Assembly (NCBI GenBank): GCA_905147135.1
Contig: LR990061.1
Span: 5,928,026-5,992,025 of the forward strand
Origin: Blastobasis lacticolella
Lineage: Eukaryota; Arthropoda; Insecta; Lepidoptera; Blastobasidae
Direction of reading: 5' to 3'
Length of the DNA: 64,000 bases
Shown here: positions 1-13,100 of the stretch, in pieces
Position numbering within the stretch: the stretch's first letter is position 1
How the letters are laid out: each line of letters begins with the position of its first letter
Made by a program: the position numbers and the translations under genes
Notes under the pieces: model-generated
The model's input: the letters and a program-made list of their open reading frames with translations, nothing else
The model's database searches: none
What the model was told of the DNA's origin: nothing

Positions 1-1002
1 AATAAAGAAAATAAAGTGTAAGCAATTGTATATGATTACTTCATCAACTATTTACCAAATTATGAACATAATTTTAATATAATACAGTGCTATCAAACAA
101 AAAGGCAGATTAACCGAGTAGTGGTATTTGGTCGTAAATATCCGTCCTTGGCGAAATGAGCACGAAAATTTTTGTCGGATATATCCGACCTTGGCGGTTA
201 AAGGAATCATATATATCGAAAGACGGTTGTGGAGTAGTTAGTCCTCATAGCGACAGTGCTTCTGGGATTTCTATTATATACGAATCAACCTGTTAGGGAT
301 TCATTCATATGTAGACTTGTTTATTATTTAATTTCCATCAGGCTGTCTCTTTGACACTATAGTTGTGCAAAAAAAGACAAGAAATAACGCTTTTAGATAA
401 CAAATAGTTACTTCTTCGTGGTCGCACAGGATCCCTCATAATATGTCACTCTAGAATAGATAGACAAAGGAACATGGCTGGATAATCCTTTTCCCAGGGC
501 GATACCCTTGTTCTCTCGGAAATATAGCAGCGTTATGACGTCATAAGCTTTAATAGAATGTAATTTGTAGGGTGGAAAAACACTCGCTTTTTGAAGATTC
601 TTCATGTATTCGAGTTGTTTGTAAAGTTTACTATACTTAAGTGGATCTTTGCATCGTACATTCATCTACTCAATTGTTTATTGGACTCTATTCTAAAATT
701 ACTAACGCGGTTAAGTTAAAAATGTCTTTAAGAATTGAGATGAACTTACATATTTAATATGAAATTAGCTGCCTGGAGCGATTTTGTTCGCGTAGTTTTA
801 ATTTAATGAACTCTCCCCTCCCCTACACTACCCGTAGGATTTTTCAAAACTTTTGTTTTGTACAAACCTGCCTTGACAAACACAAACACAACAAAAAATT
901 ATAGCCAAATAGGTACAGCATTTCTGAACTTGTTTACATAAAGCTTAAATCAGCAATTTCCTAATGTAGATAGATTATGGGATTTTTCTTTCTTTCACTC
1001 AC
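1..1002. other. Part of intron 4 of the cyclase gene; no recognised element
   Basis: AT-rich DNA left of the exon 4 donor site. I looked on the minus strand for the next cyclase exon, expected to begin with an ILNRTNN-like stretch, and did not find one, so it should lie beyond the left edge. An open stretch of 85 codons on the minus strand at 408-665 has protein-like composition but no family I recognise, no clear splice sites and no repeat partner in the window. A perfect TGACGTCA lies at 536-543. Confidence 0.5.
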
Positions 1003-1126
1003 CGTTTGGAACTTGAACGCGATGAGTGGCCGCACCAGATCGAACCAGTTGGTGATCTTCTTCTCGACTAGGTCCGGCAGGATCACCATCAGCGAGTTCC
1101 CGATGCTGCGCACCACCATGTCCGAC
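1003..1126 (-). CDS. Gyc88E: Gyc88E-like exon 4 (HNOBA/PAS domain start)
   Basis: Acceptor CTCCCGCAG then GTCGGACATG. The first base completes a Gly codon split with exon 3 (phase 2), followed by 41 codons (residues 220-260). Visible blocks are [17 protein letters not shown] and [15 protein letters not shown], which align to the HNOBA domain of soluble cyclases (the [10 protein letters not shown] and LVRP positions). The exon ends in ACG before the donor GTGAGTG at 1002-996. The intron side next to the acceptor is repeat-derived: a minus-strand repeat D copy begins about 20 bp from the splice site. This is the last coding exon inside the window. Confidence 0.92.
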
Positions 1127-4100
1127 CTGCGGGAGAGGTTTTGTGACAGTTTTTTTGTTCTTCTTCAGGCAAGCCACCTGATGGAAGTGATCACCGTCGG
1201 CTATGGACACTAGCAACACCAGGGCCACAAATGCGTTGTCGCCTCTAATGACACCTTTAAGACGCTGTTCTAATTGGCGACGATTGTGCGACCATGGTCG
1301 TACGACGGACGTCGCCCGACTAATAGGAGACCTCAAAACCGCCACCATAACATAACACTTAAAGTAGATAATAATAAATAAATATGCTTGAAAAAAATTC
1401 ACACAGCGCCATCTAGCCCCAAAGTAAGAAAAGCTGGTGTTGTGGGTGTTAGACAACTGATAAACCTTTATATTATTTTGAAACTATGTAATGTAATAAT
1501 TAGAGATGAAACGGATAGTTGTTTGGCCGGATACCGGATACCGGATATCCGGCCAGCCTCCTAGCCGGATATCCGGCGGCAGAATATTCGGCAGGACATA
1601 GTCTCTGAACAAGTTTGGGCAAGCTATGATCGCGGCGTGGGACTTTATACGACTGCATGTGTTTATGTAATTTCAAGTATTCGTTTAATGTGAATTAAAA
1701 AAATACGTGGACAAATTTACACAGCGCCATCTAGCCCCAAAGTAAGCAAAGCGCCCATTCAGGCGCGCTGTGTGAACTTGTCCACGATTATTTATTATTA
1801 TTATTTCTGTCGTACGTGAAATAGTTGTACCTATCGTTTTAATACGTTTAGCAATCCATCCAGTTCACTTCTTCATACATATATTATGTAACAGCCTGTA
1901 TATCTTGATTGACTTTGGAAAATATATTACACTGAATACATTATTATACTAAACAGCACTTGTCAAAACTACACACGACAAAAATACGCATTTATGCTGA
2001 ACAGCGGGTGTCACCCTGTTGGGCAAAGTACGTAATGTCCACACTCGTGGAAGTTACAAAGTCACACCTGTGCCCGAGAAAATTTGAGAACGCTCAATGC
2101 GATGGTGTGGGCATGTGCTCCGCCGCCCCAAAGATCACCATAGTGCAAGTAGCCCTAAATTTGGCGACGACGACGCGCTGACGCGGAAGACAACCACACG
2201 CCACCTGGCTGACGGCGGACCAACGGGACCTGAAGGACAATATTGTTGACGCTGCTACTGCTCAGAATAGAGAGAAATGGAGGAAGCAGACAAGGAAAGT
2301 TGACTCCAGCTAATGGAAAATGCATAGTGCAAAAAGAAGAGACCAGAAAACTATTACCTACTAATTTAAGCTACCCTACCAAATGAACGATACGAGTAGA
2401 ATAGGCGCCGATGCCGACATAATCAATAGTGTTTTGATTAATATTTATGGTTTTTGAACGTTTTGAGACGACTTTTTACTCGACTGCTACAGAAGGGCAT
2501 ATATTTCCGATGAGCAAAATCACTTTTATGGACTTTTCATACATTTTTTACTATCCGGTATCCGGCCGGATATTAACATAGTAAATTATGGCCGGATAGG
2601 CCGGATACCGGATAGTGGCCGGATATCCGTTTCATCTCTAGTAATAATTATTTTTTTTTTGACATGTAACAATGGTTATCATCAAATAAACTTGTACTTG
2701 AACTTCCAGTTATAATGACCTGATGAAAATTGTGTTGAATGTCTGTGATTGTGGTTACAATTTTGATTTTCGGAATTAAAAATTTGATATTTTGATGCTT
2801 GATACTGATTTTCCATATTTTTGAAGCATACTCGTTCGGTGTTGCCAATGTGGAATATTGAATTTTTCATGCCGAAAATCAAAATAGAACCCCGTTTGAA
2901 TCGAGGCAATCGATTCAGAAGCAGAGCCCCTGAAGATAATAGAAACGAAAATCCAAATCTCTGAACCCCCCCCCCCCGCGAAATTTTACCCACCCACACA
3001 GTTCAGTTTCATATTAATTAATTAATCCAAGAACAAACAAGAAGAAGTATGTGAGCAATGTTTGCCGAGCTAAAAGAGGATTTCGCGACTGTCTAATAAG
3101 CGAATAGGTAGAGTCAGCATAATAATCGAAACCACTGTTGTAACGCTGTGTAAACGTTGTGGAAACTACATATTCATATTCAGTTATTCAGTGTTAGTTG
3201 TACATCGTAAAATACATTCTAAATACTTTTACAGTTTTCATCAGGATTACCCAAAACACCCAATAATTCGTATACAAAATAAACGAATTACATATATTCT
3301 AAAATTTTTGTACTTCCCACGTACTACATAATAAATAAATACATCGATTTATGTCAAAAATGTCAAATAATTAACAAATTTCAATGTCAAATTAATACTC
3401 CTCTACCGTGTAAAAAGCCTCCCAGGCAAGCCAAATTTTATATATACCGTTGCAGATTGATACTTATATCAACGGATATACTATAAAAGATTCAGCGACC
3501 CATGATGTGCAGTGGCTTATTGGATTGGAACACCCGCGGTAATGGGTTATAACGAGTGGTGCGGTGCAAAACGTGCAGGCAAGAGGTTCCGCGGGAGAAC
3601 CAAGAAGCGAAGGATTGTAGTCGCCGAGTCGGAAGCGAGAGCCAACGGCATACGTCGTGAGGAGTGAGGAGGTGAAGGAGAGAGAGCAGGAAAGTTGTAA
3701 ATAGCAGAAGCCGGGTTTGACCGCTCGGACGATGATAATGTACCTATGCTATTTATTACCTGTATATGAATGAATTATGAATATAAAAATGATATACATT
3801 AATTTACCTGGATAACCGCTATTGCTATAGAATCGAACAGTTACTGCTATCCAGTCTGCAGTCCGCTTGTTTGTTAATGGGTAGTACAATAGATAAAGTT
3901 ACTTAGAAACAAGGCGCGCCTGTATCATCTAATCATTTACCTAATCTAACAATTTTGTGATAGTAGGATAAAAGATGAAATCAATTTTTGTCCGTTTCGT
4001 TTCGCTTCCATATTTCTCATGCTGACTGTACTAACAAATTGTGTTTCGTTCTCAGTAAAGCCTAAATAACAAAGCAAGTTTAGTATCTATTGGTAGGTTC

Positions 4101-7100
4101 CACCTATCCAGATATGTGGTACTAATTATTCAAAGAAATTGAATAAGATATTTTTAATGTCGATGTAAATGTTTGATATGTACAACATTTTAAATGTTAC
4201 CTGTAATTTGACGACCTGCGTGGTTCAGTGGTTAACTAACATGCTTGTCTACCATGCGAGATAAACACGCGTTCGATGCCCGGCCGAGAAGAAATTGAAA
4301 TTATGAATTTCTATTTCCGTTACGGCTCTGGTTGATGTATAGTAAGTGTGTATTTAAAAGTATGTAAGTAGTTATCAGTTGTTAGCATCCATAACAAAAG
4401 TTTTGCTTATTTTAGGGCTAGATGGTCCAACCATATTTGATATTTACAGTGCCACAAACATATTTGTCCCGGCCAAAAATGGAACTGTGGAAAAATGGCG
4501 GCACTTCATTTTAAAATGTATTAAAATTTGAAATGACATATCAATGCCAAGAACAGCGACGCCGTCACCGGGTCAGATAAGTTTGTAGCACTATCATCAT
4601 CATCACAGCCCATAACAGTCCACTGCAGGACTTAGGGCCTCTCCCACAAAAAGGGAGGTTATTGCCATAATCTCCACGCTTGGCAGGCGGGTTGGAGATC
4701 GCAGTGTTATAATATAACAATGGAAAATGCTGCTGCCCATTTTCCAGTCTACGGAGGCGCTTAGATCTTTTGCCTCGAAAACATTAGTCGCCTTGTACGA
4801 CACCCACGAGTGTAAGAGGTTGATGCTATTCTACTCTGCCGGACACCACACGGCCGAGCACTGTACTTAGTACGATATATTTTTTACAATAGGTATATTT
4901 GCCAGTTTGGGTATTTTGTTTCCTTCTACAAGACATGAAATGAAACCACCAAAAGTCCTCTTGCCCGAGTTTTATGTAAGAATAGCTCTTGTAATTTATT
5001 CATGAGATACATCTACGGAAATTACCTACACAGTTATATGAATGAATCGAGGGAATTGTATAACAAATTAAAGGAAATTTAATTCATATAAAGTATGCTA
5101 ACATCTTAAACATATGTATAAATAGGTGGCAAACCCTTTTTTGTAAGATTAGGCTAGACGGGCATTAAACCGCCCTCGCCTGTTGATAAGAGACGATGCG
5201 GCCGAAGATGGAGCATGCCCGTCTAGGAGCAGCCTATTCACTCTACCCTTGAAGGCGTCCAGATTATATTGATCAGGGAACACCCTCGCCGGCAACGTGT
5301 TCCATGCCTGAGGCCTACGCATTATTAAGGTCGAACCAAAGTGTCTCGTGCGGACAGCTGGAAGATCCACGATATTCCGATGGCGGAAAGGGGCCGCAGG
5401 AATGAGGACTAGAAATGAACCTATTTCCTTAAAGAGTCTTCTAAACGGATCGATAACACATACGGAAACACTTACATCAACACCACCACCATTTGTTGAA
5501 ACAATTTTGAGTTTTACTTTTCCTTCCCTTTTTTTTAGTAACATTTAGAATCATTCTATAAGTCGGAGAAAAGGGTCTGGACATTGTTGGCGGAAAAGTT
5601 TCAGTTTAACGAGTGTATTGTGATAATAAAGCGATATTACAATAAAAATAATAAAAAATAAAATAATAGGATGAATTTAGTAGTAGACAGTTACATTAGC
5701 AGACGTAATGTGGGACTACCAAACCCTTTTGTCTCCTTTCAGACCCGCCACCACCCATGGTCATACCTATCTCGACCGAAGCAACGAATGTGCGCCAGGG
5801 GCTCTTTCCACGTGCGCCCTCAGTATTCAGAATTCAGTTGCCAACTGAGTTAGACAATTGTCCCGCTGGGGGATTATTTTCTTATTTCAGTCGTTTCCCC
5901 GAATTGATCCCGAGCGCTCGTTACCGCAAGGCAAGTCAATCGTAGCACCGTAATGTTTCGACCACGAGTTTGTATGTCAAAACCATGTGTGAGGATTTGG
6001 TTCACTCATTTGAGTGTGTGTCACTCGTAAAGGTAGAAGTGAGAGTTCAGCACTAGCGATCTGCGCTTATTACACCTAACTAAATGCAGACGTAGTGTGA
6101 GAGCAAATCAAAGTGGAATGTATTTCTCGTACAATAAGATCTATTTTTAATTCACGCCTTTGAAAAGTGGAGCGGCGCAAAACATAATATAAGTGACATA
6201 AAAATGTGGAGAGAAGAGTTGCGATTACTCCACCGACAAGAGTCATCATCATCATCATCATCACAGCCCGTAACAGTCCACTGCAGGACTTCGGGCCTCT
6301 CCCACGAAAGGGGAGGTCATTGCCATAATCTCCACGCTTGGCAGGCGGGTTGGAGATCGCAGTGCAGTTGATGTAAATCTACCCAGAAAGATGCTGCTGC
6401 CCACCTTTCGGATTTGACAAGAGTCATACTTTTAAATATATGATGATGATAAAAATTAGAGATGTAACGGATATCCGGCCACTATCCGGTATCCGGCCTA
6501 TCCGGCCATAATTTACTATCCGGCCGGATACCGGATAATGCGTTAATATCCGGCCGGATACCGGATAGTAACAAATGTATGAAAAGCCCCATAAAAGTGA
6601 TTTTGCTCATCGGAAATATATGCCCTTCTGTAGCAGTCGAGTAAAAAGTCGTATCAAAACGTTAAAAAGTCATAAATATTAATCAAAGAATATTGATTAT
6701 GTCGGCATCGGCACCTATTTATTCTACTTGTATTGTTCATTTGGTAAGTTAGCAAAAATTTTTAATAGTTTTCTGGTCTCTTCTTTTTGCACTATGCCTT
6801 TTCCATTAGCTGGAGTCAGCTCTCCTTGTCTGCTTAGTCCATTTCTTTTTATTTTGAGCAGTAGCAGCGTCAATAATATTGTCCTTCAGGTCCCGTTAGT
6901 CCGCCGTCAGCCAGGTGGCGTGTGGGTGGGTGTCTTCCGCGTCAGCGAGTCGTCGTCGCGAAATTTAGGGCTACTTGCACTAAGGTGATCTTTGGGACGG
7001 AGCACATGCTCACACCATCGCATTGAGCGTTCTTAAATTTTCTCGGGCATAGGTGTGACTTTGTAACTTCCACGAGTGTGGACATTACGTACTTTACCCA

Positions 7101-10100
7101 ACAGGGTGACACCCGCTGATCAGCATAAATACGCACTTTTGTCGTGTGTAGTTTAGACAAGTGCTGTTCAAGATATATATTGATATAATAGATATGAAAA
7201 AATATTATCCTGGATTAAAAATATGAATTTCTTCATATTTAGAGGTAGTATACGATGTCGTTTATTCTCTACGATGGTGTGGGCTAATGTGTAAGCCCGT
7301 ATTTTGAAACTATCAATCCGTATGAGGGCGGAAGAATTGTTCAGTTCAACGTTCAAATTATTCACATTCAACGAAAACTTTAAATTACATAAACACATGC
7401 AGTCGTATGAAGCCCCACGCCGCGATTACAGCTTGCACAAACTTGTTCATAGACTATGTCCTGTGAATATCCGGCTATCCGGCTAGGAGGCTGGCCGGAT
7501 ATCCGGTATCCGGTATCCGGCCAAACACCTATCCGTTTCATCTCTAATAAAAATGTACCCTTTTTATATGAGCACTTCACTTCTCTCTCTCATAATTTTT
7601 GCTTCTGAATTTAGACGACTGAATTTTAGCCAGGCGTAATAAGCACATTCGGGAAAATTATAAATACATGCTACAAAAAATGCTGTCCGCGATCGATTCG
7701 GGAACACGGCTATTTAGCAAAATTGGCCCCCCGATTGACATATAATCGTGGACACGTACTTTTCACCAGTTTCATCCACTCCTGGGCTGTGGGTAAAATA
7801 TATCTTGGCATTAACCTATTACTTGTATTCTATGGTAGGGGTCAGCTAACTGTTACAACAGCTCATACATCTACTCATAACAGCAAATAAAATCCTTTTC
7901 CTTGCCGATGCCGATAATGGGCACCGAGCCTAAGGTTTCATATTATTATTATTATTCATAAATCATAATAGAGTGCCACAAACTTATCTGATCCGGTGGC
8001 CAAAACTGGAACTAAGTGACGCCATTTTGAATTGTCAAGTCAATGTCAACAACAGCGACGCTGCAGATAAGTTCAATTCAAAATTCAAAATTCAAAATTT
8101 CTTTATTGATTAGGACATTAAATATCTCTTTCAATCGTCAAAAAGGAGGGGGTAGGAAAGTAGGATGGAAACACACAGTGACACGCTGACCGCCCTATGG
8201 CCGTAGATAAACGTATCCCTCGCCAACCACGACCGAACCGTGCTCGACAATGCCAGGCAAAGCCGAAACGCTATATTATATTATATATCTTGGCATTAAC
8301 CTATTACTTGTATTCTATGATAGGGGTCAGCTAACTGTTACAACAGCTCATACACCTACTCATAACAGCAAATAAATAGGTATGTAAAATTACAAGCACT
8401 TCTATTACTGCGTACTTTTTACGTTTATTTACATTATAGGTAGGTACGTACGATAACTGTTACAGAGACGATCCAAATACAAAATCCACAGACGACCAGA
8501 AATTGACGACCTGAGTGGTTCAGTGGTCTGCCACGCAAGAGGTCCCGGGTTCGATTCCCGGCCGGGCAGAAATTGAAATGATGAATTTTAATTTCTGTTA
8601 CGGGTCTGGGTGTTCTATGTATAATAAGTATGTATTTAAAAGTATATAAGTAGTTTATCAGTTATCTAGCACCCATACCACAAGCTTTGCTTACTTTGGG
8701 GTAGATGGCGCTGTGTGGATTTGTCCACGATTGTTTGTTTGTTTTACAGACCTTGGGGTCTAAAAAGGACACATTAAGGTTTCATATTATTATTATTATT
8801 CATAAATCATAATAGAGTGCCACAAACTTATCTGATCCGGTGGCCAAAACTGGAACTAAGTGACGCCATTTTGAATTGTCAAGTCAATGTCAACAACAGC
8901 GACGCTGCAGATAAGTTTGTGACAAAATAATATGAATCATATTACGAATATCTCTCAGAGGCGGGCAACGCATCAGTGACTCCCCTGGTGTTGCTGATGT
9001 CCATAGGCGGCGGTGACCACTTTCCATCAGGTGGTCCGCTTGCCTGTTTGTCTGCCGTATAACATTAAAAAAAAAACTAATGTGGCCTTTTCAGACCCTC
9101 TTGTCTAACAGGAAGAACTTACCCGAACACGATACAGAAGGGGAATATCTCGAAGAGCACCGAAGCGCTGATCGGCAGATGTTTCTCTTCCCGCGTCATG
9201 GCGAGCGATGCGAGCGTGAACGCTCTATTGTCGAATTTCAGCTGGAAAGTCACGTGGACTGTGTCGAATAGCAACTCCTCACGGAGCAGCTCGATTTCCA
9301 TCTCCTTGTGGTAGAAGTGGCGGGCTACCTGAGGGAGGAAGGCAGCTGTGTAGTTTTTTAATCAGTGAGGCTTGGCTATTAGGTAGTGTGTAAGGCTAAT
9401 TAAAGGCTTAGTTGAGAAGTGGAATTACGCAATCCAAAATACAAGAAGCTAACATTGCTATGCGTGGCCATAGAGATGCTAGCTCATTTTATACTGGTTT
9501 TGTAGAAGTGTGCCTTCGGTGCCATGTAACAGGTGAGCCCTAAGATGGCAAATGTCTGCATAGTGCAAACAAAAAAAATACAAATTCTGGCGTAAAAACT
9601 GAATACGAATACCTACTGTGTAACAATACAAATATCATCGTTTTTGTTTCTACGTAGCGTCGCGCAGGTTGATAGCAGCGCCATCTATCGACATACGATT
9701 GAACTAAAACAACAGGTGTGACGTTGAAAGTTGAAGACCCGTCACGGCCGTGGCGGCGCTGCGATCGTTATAGTAGTTTTACTTCTTTTCTAATTTGTCA
9801 TATTTACGTTAATAAAATGTAGATATTACACTAAATAATTACGATTATAGCATTAATGAACATAAATCATCATTTTGATTATTATAATTTCACATTGAAT
9901 GGTATCCATATTTTTAACAGGGCACTCACTGGGGGCGTAGCTCAGATGGTAGAGCGCTCGCTTAGCATGCGAGAGGTACCGGGATCGATACCCGGCGCCT
10001 CCAATGGATTTTTTTTTATTTTTTTTATTCTATGAACTTACCTCTCTAATCTGCCCCATGGCGTAGTACACGAAACCTCTTCTTTTCGATCTGTAGTGTA

Positions 10101-13100
10101 AGGTGAGTCCTTGCCGCGTCTCGTTCTCACAAATGAAACTGGGTGCTCTCATTCTTGGATAACTGAACTTCAGGTATTCGTGTAGGTTGTCCAGGCCGTT
10201 AAGGAAATCTCTCATGTGCCTCCCTAGCACAGATAGCACCCTGTCGTACCCGTACTGTGATACGAAGCCGACGAAATAAACACCCATTTGATCCATAAAT
10301 TCACGTTCCGTTATGCCTAATACCTGAAACAAGGCAGTGCATTACCTAGGTAGGTATAATAATTATTACGTAAGGGGAGTAAATTGTTTGTGGTAGGTAT
10401 AAAATAACTTTTGTATTTGGTTATGGTAAGGTTAGTTTGGTTTGGTTTGGTTTGCCAGCACCAACTCCATCCGTTGACGGGTATCGTAAAAATATTATTT
10501 GATTTAGAATTAATAATTTAATATTGGTTTTTTTAGTTTTTACGGGTTTTGATTGCTTAACCATGCACCAGAAGGGACATGCTCCACAGCGCCTATTAAT
10601 TTTATGAGAGCAATGTTCTGTAAATGTGATTTTTGAGGTAGAAAGGTAAAAGGAGTAGGTAATCGTTAAATTTATTTCAACCACAACATTGATTTCATCC
10701 ACTTATTTATTTAACAGTTTATTGTGCACAGGAAATACATAGCGAATAACAAACTCCTAAAATAAAACCAATATGTCTAGTAAATTAAAATAATTGCGCT
10801 GAATTTATATAAGTTTTTCTTAATATTTTTAAAGCAAACTAATGTTACCCTACCCACCTTGCGCCTCAAAATCTATGCTACCAGCGCATTAATTTTAAGA
10901 TTATTCCTTCAAATGTACTTATTATATTTACGTTTTTCTCGGTCGGTACAACGTGAGTGATACCCTGGTATTGCAAACGTTGCGGTAACTGCTTTCCATC
11001 AGGCAGGCCGCAAGCTTGTCTGTCACCATAGAGGTATAAAAAAACATATAAGTACCTACAAAATACCCACTAAGTATTTACGTAATATTATAAAATAATA
11101 TCCATGTATTTATCTAACTACTTTTAGATTTAAGTTATTTTGTATATAATTGATAATAGATAGGTTAGATAATTAATATCGTGATAAGTGAAGCTCATAT
11201 ACCTTTAACAACATTTTCACTTACATTAAATAAACATTATAGATTGGATTACTAATAGCCACAGGTACCTACGTACTTATTACTTTACTGTTAACGAAAT
11301 TATTAAGATTTACTTAAGTTAGAAGCACAAGCCTAACTTAACCCTAGTGACTTTTTAAGATTTTAAATTTTCTTAATTGAATACTAGCTATAAAGGTTTG
11401 CACATTTATGACGCAATAAATATTCGAGTATTGAGTACCTATTTAGTGTTTTACCCCGACTGCAGTTTCATAGGTGTTTTAGTAAACCAATTGTTACTCT
11501 GCTTTTGTCACACAATTTATTTAATAACCTAAAATCCCGGGGACCACAAAATAAAAAACGGACCGTATTATAAATACTTATTTAAACATTATCACAGAAA
11601 AAAAAATTACATGCAAATATTCATAAACTTCGGTAAAAGTAAAGAATAAATCCATACAAGTATTATAAATCTTTTTACTCAGTCGATGTTTAGTGGAAGA
11701 CGTTCGAACATACGGTACCAAAATTTCAACAGGCTTCGTATCGGGGGTGTAACTCAGTGGTAGAGTGTCTGCTTCGCATGCTGAAAGTCCTGGGTTCAAA
11801 TCCCAGCACCTCCAAATCCTTCTTTTGTTTTGTTTTTTATTTAGAACATATACTTTTTACTGTGTAGGTATTGGTCATTTATTTAAGAGTTACGTATTTT
11901 GTTTGAAACGACATACAAATAAACTCCGGTTTTTATTTTAATATTAGTGGCCCATTAATGAACAAAGATACAGATAAATATTTTAATTCATTTTACTTAT
12001 TTGTATCTATCTAACGGGGAAAAAGAAATATACACCATACAGAAAAAAATAGTACTGTCACTTTATTCGCAAATTTGATAATTTTTTGAATTTTTGACTT
12101 TTGATTTATTCTATACTATTCTGTACAGATAAAATTATGAAAAATAAATTTATTTTTATGTTTCATTTTCATATTCCTACAATTTTTTTTTCTCTGAGGG
12201 TGTACCTCTTATCTAACCTGTGTATTTATCTAATAAAATATTCATATTCTAATTTTCTACTAATATTATTTAACACTTTTCATGTTTACAAAATGTTATA
12301 CATACATAAACAAAATAAAACACAATCACAAAATAAAATATAAAAAGTATTGTGGCCCATGAGGGGATCGAACCCGCGACCTTCGCGTTATTAGCACGAC
12401 GCTCTAACCAACTGAGCTAATGGGCCGATGTCAAGCAGTTCGAAATACCGAGTCACTTGCATGGTGTCACAATATAATAGCTCGAGACACTTTTTTCTCT
12501 GTGGTGTTATCACGGGTCCTTCCGGGTAAATTCTATTATGTTGCACTGTACCACAAAGAGATAGGCTTTATTTAAGTTAAATATGGGCTGTCTGTATAAC
12601 ACTTTATTATATTATGCCACCGTTGTGTGACGGTTCATCATTTTAAATAAATAAAATAAATGAATCACGTAAAGGACTGACCACACATACTACTGCTGCT
12701 TAAAATACAATATAAAAACATTATGACCCGCAGTTCCTAAAAGAGAGGAGCTTTTCCTTAGGAGAGGAGTGATGACGTCATAATTTTTTTCTCTGGAACA
12801 TTGGACAATGATCTCTCGGTCAAAACTAATTGATAGTGGTATTCGTTTCAATTGAACAAAATAGAGAAGTTTATAACACTTTTCATGTTTTATTCATATA
12901 ATGTCAGTAGTTGACGGCATACAATTGCCAATACATTTGGCACGAACTAAATGGTTGTGTGTGACACTACTTGACTTAAGATATCTTACCTCCTGCGCCT
13001 TTTTAGTCAACTTAGTGATGAGAATCTCTGGATAAACCTGGTGCACGGAGAAGGAGGGCTGCTCCACCCCGGCCTGCCGCCTGATGTCCTCCCAGCGCTC

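Larger units (their letters stand above)
1501..2640 (+). mobile_element. hAT-type nonautonomous element, copy 1, with captured LINE tail
   Basis: Terminal inverted repeats start TAGAGATGAAACGGAT on both ends, and the element is flanked by a perfect 8-bp target duplication GTAATAAT (1493-1500 and 2641-2648). That duplication length is typical of hAT transposons. The ends are rich in interspersed GGCCGGATATCCGG-type words. No transposase is visible. The interior holds a piece of LINE reverse-transcriptase C-terminus (about 2097-2314, see separate entry) and, only in this copy, a folded-back SINE-A fragment (1706-1786). It lies in intron 3 of the cyclase gene, inverted relative to copy 2 at 6457-7546. 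Confidence 0.85.

Noticed and set aside
408..665. 85-codon minus-strand frame as the next cyclase exon
   Set aside because: Sequence does not resemble the HNOBA continuation, and the ends are not splice sites.
977..1213. 78-codon open frame on the plus strand
   Set aside because: Antisense shadow of cyclase exon 4 running on into repeat D.
1960..2181. 73-codon frame in hAT copy 1 (and its twin at 6942-7160) as a transposase gene
   Set aside because: The readable part is LINE reverse-transcriptase tail in a disrupted frame, not a hAT transposase (no zinc finger, no dimerisation domain).
11578..11799. 73-codon open frame on the minus strand
   Set aside because: Runs through the tRNA-Ala(CGC) gene in antisense; no coding features.
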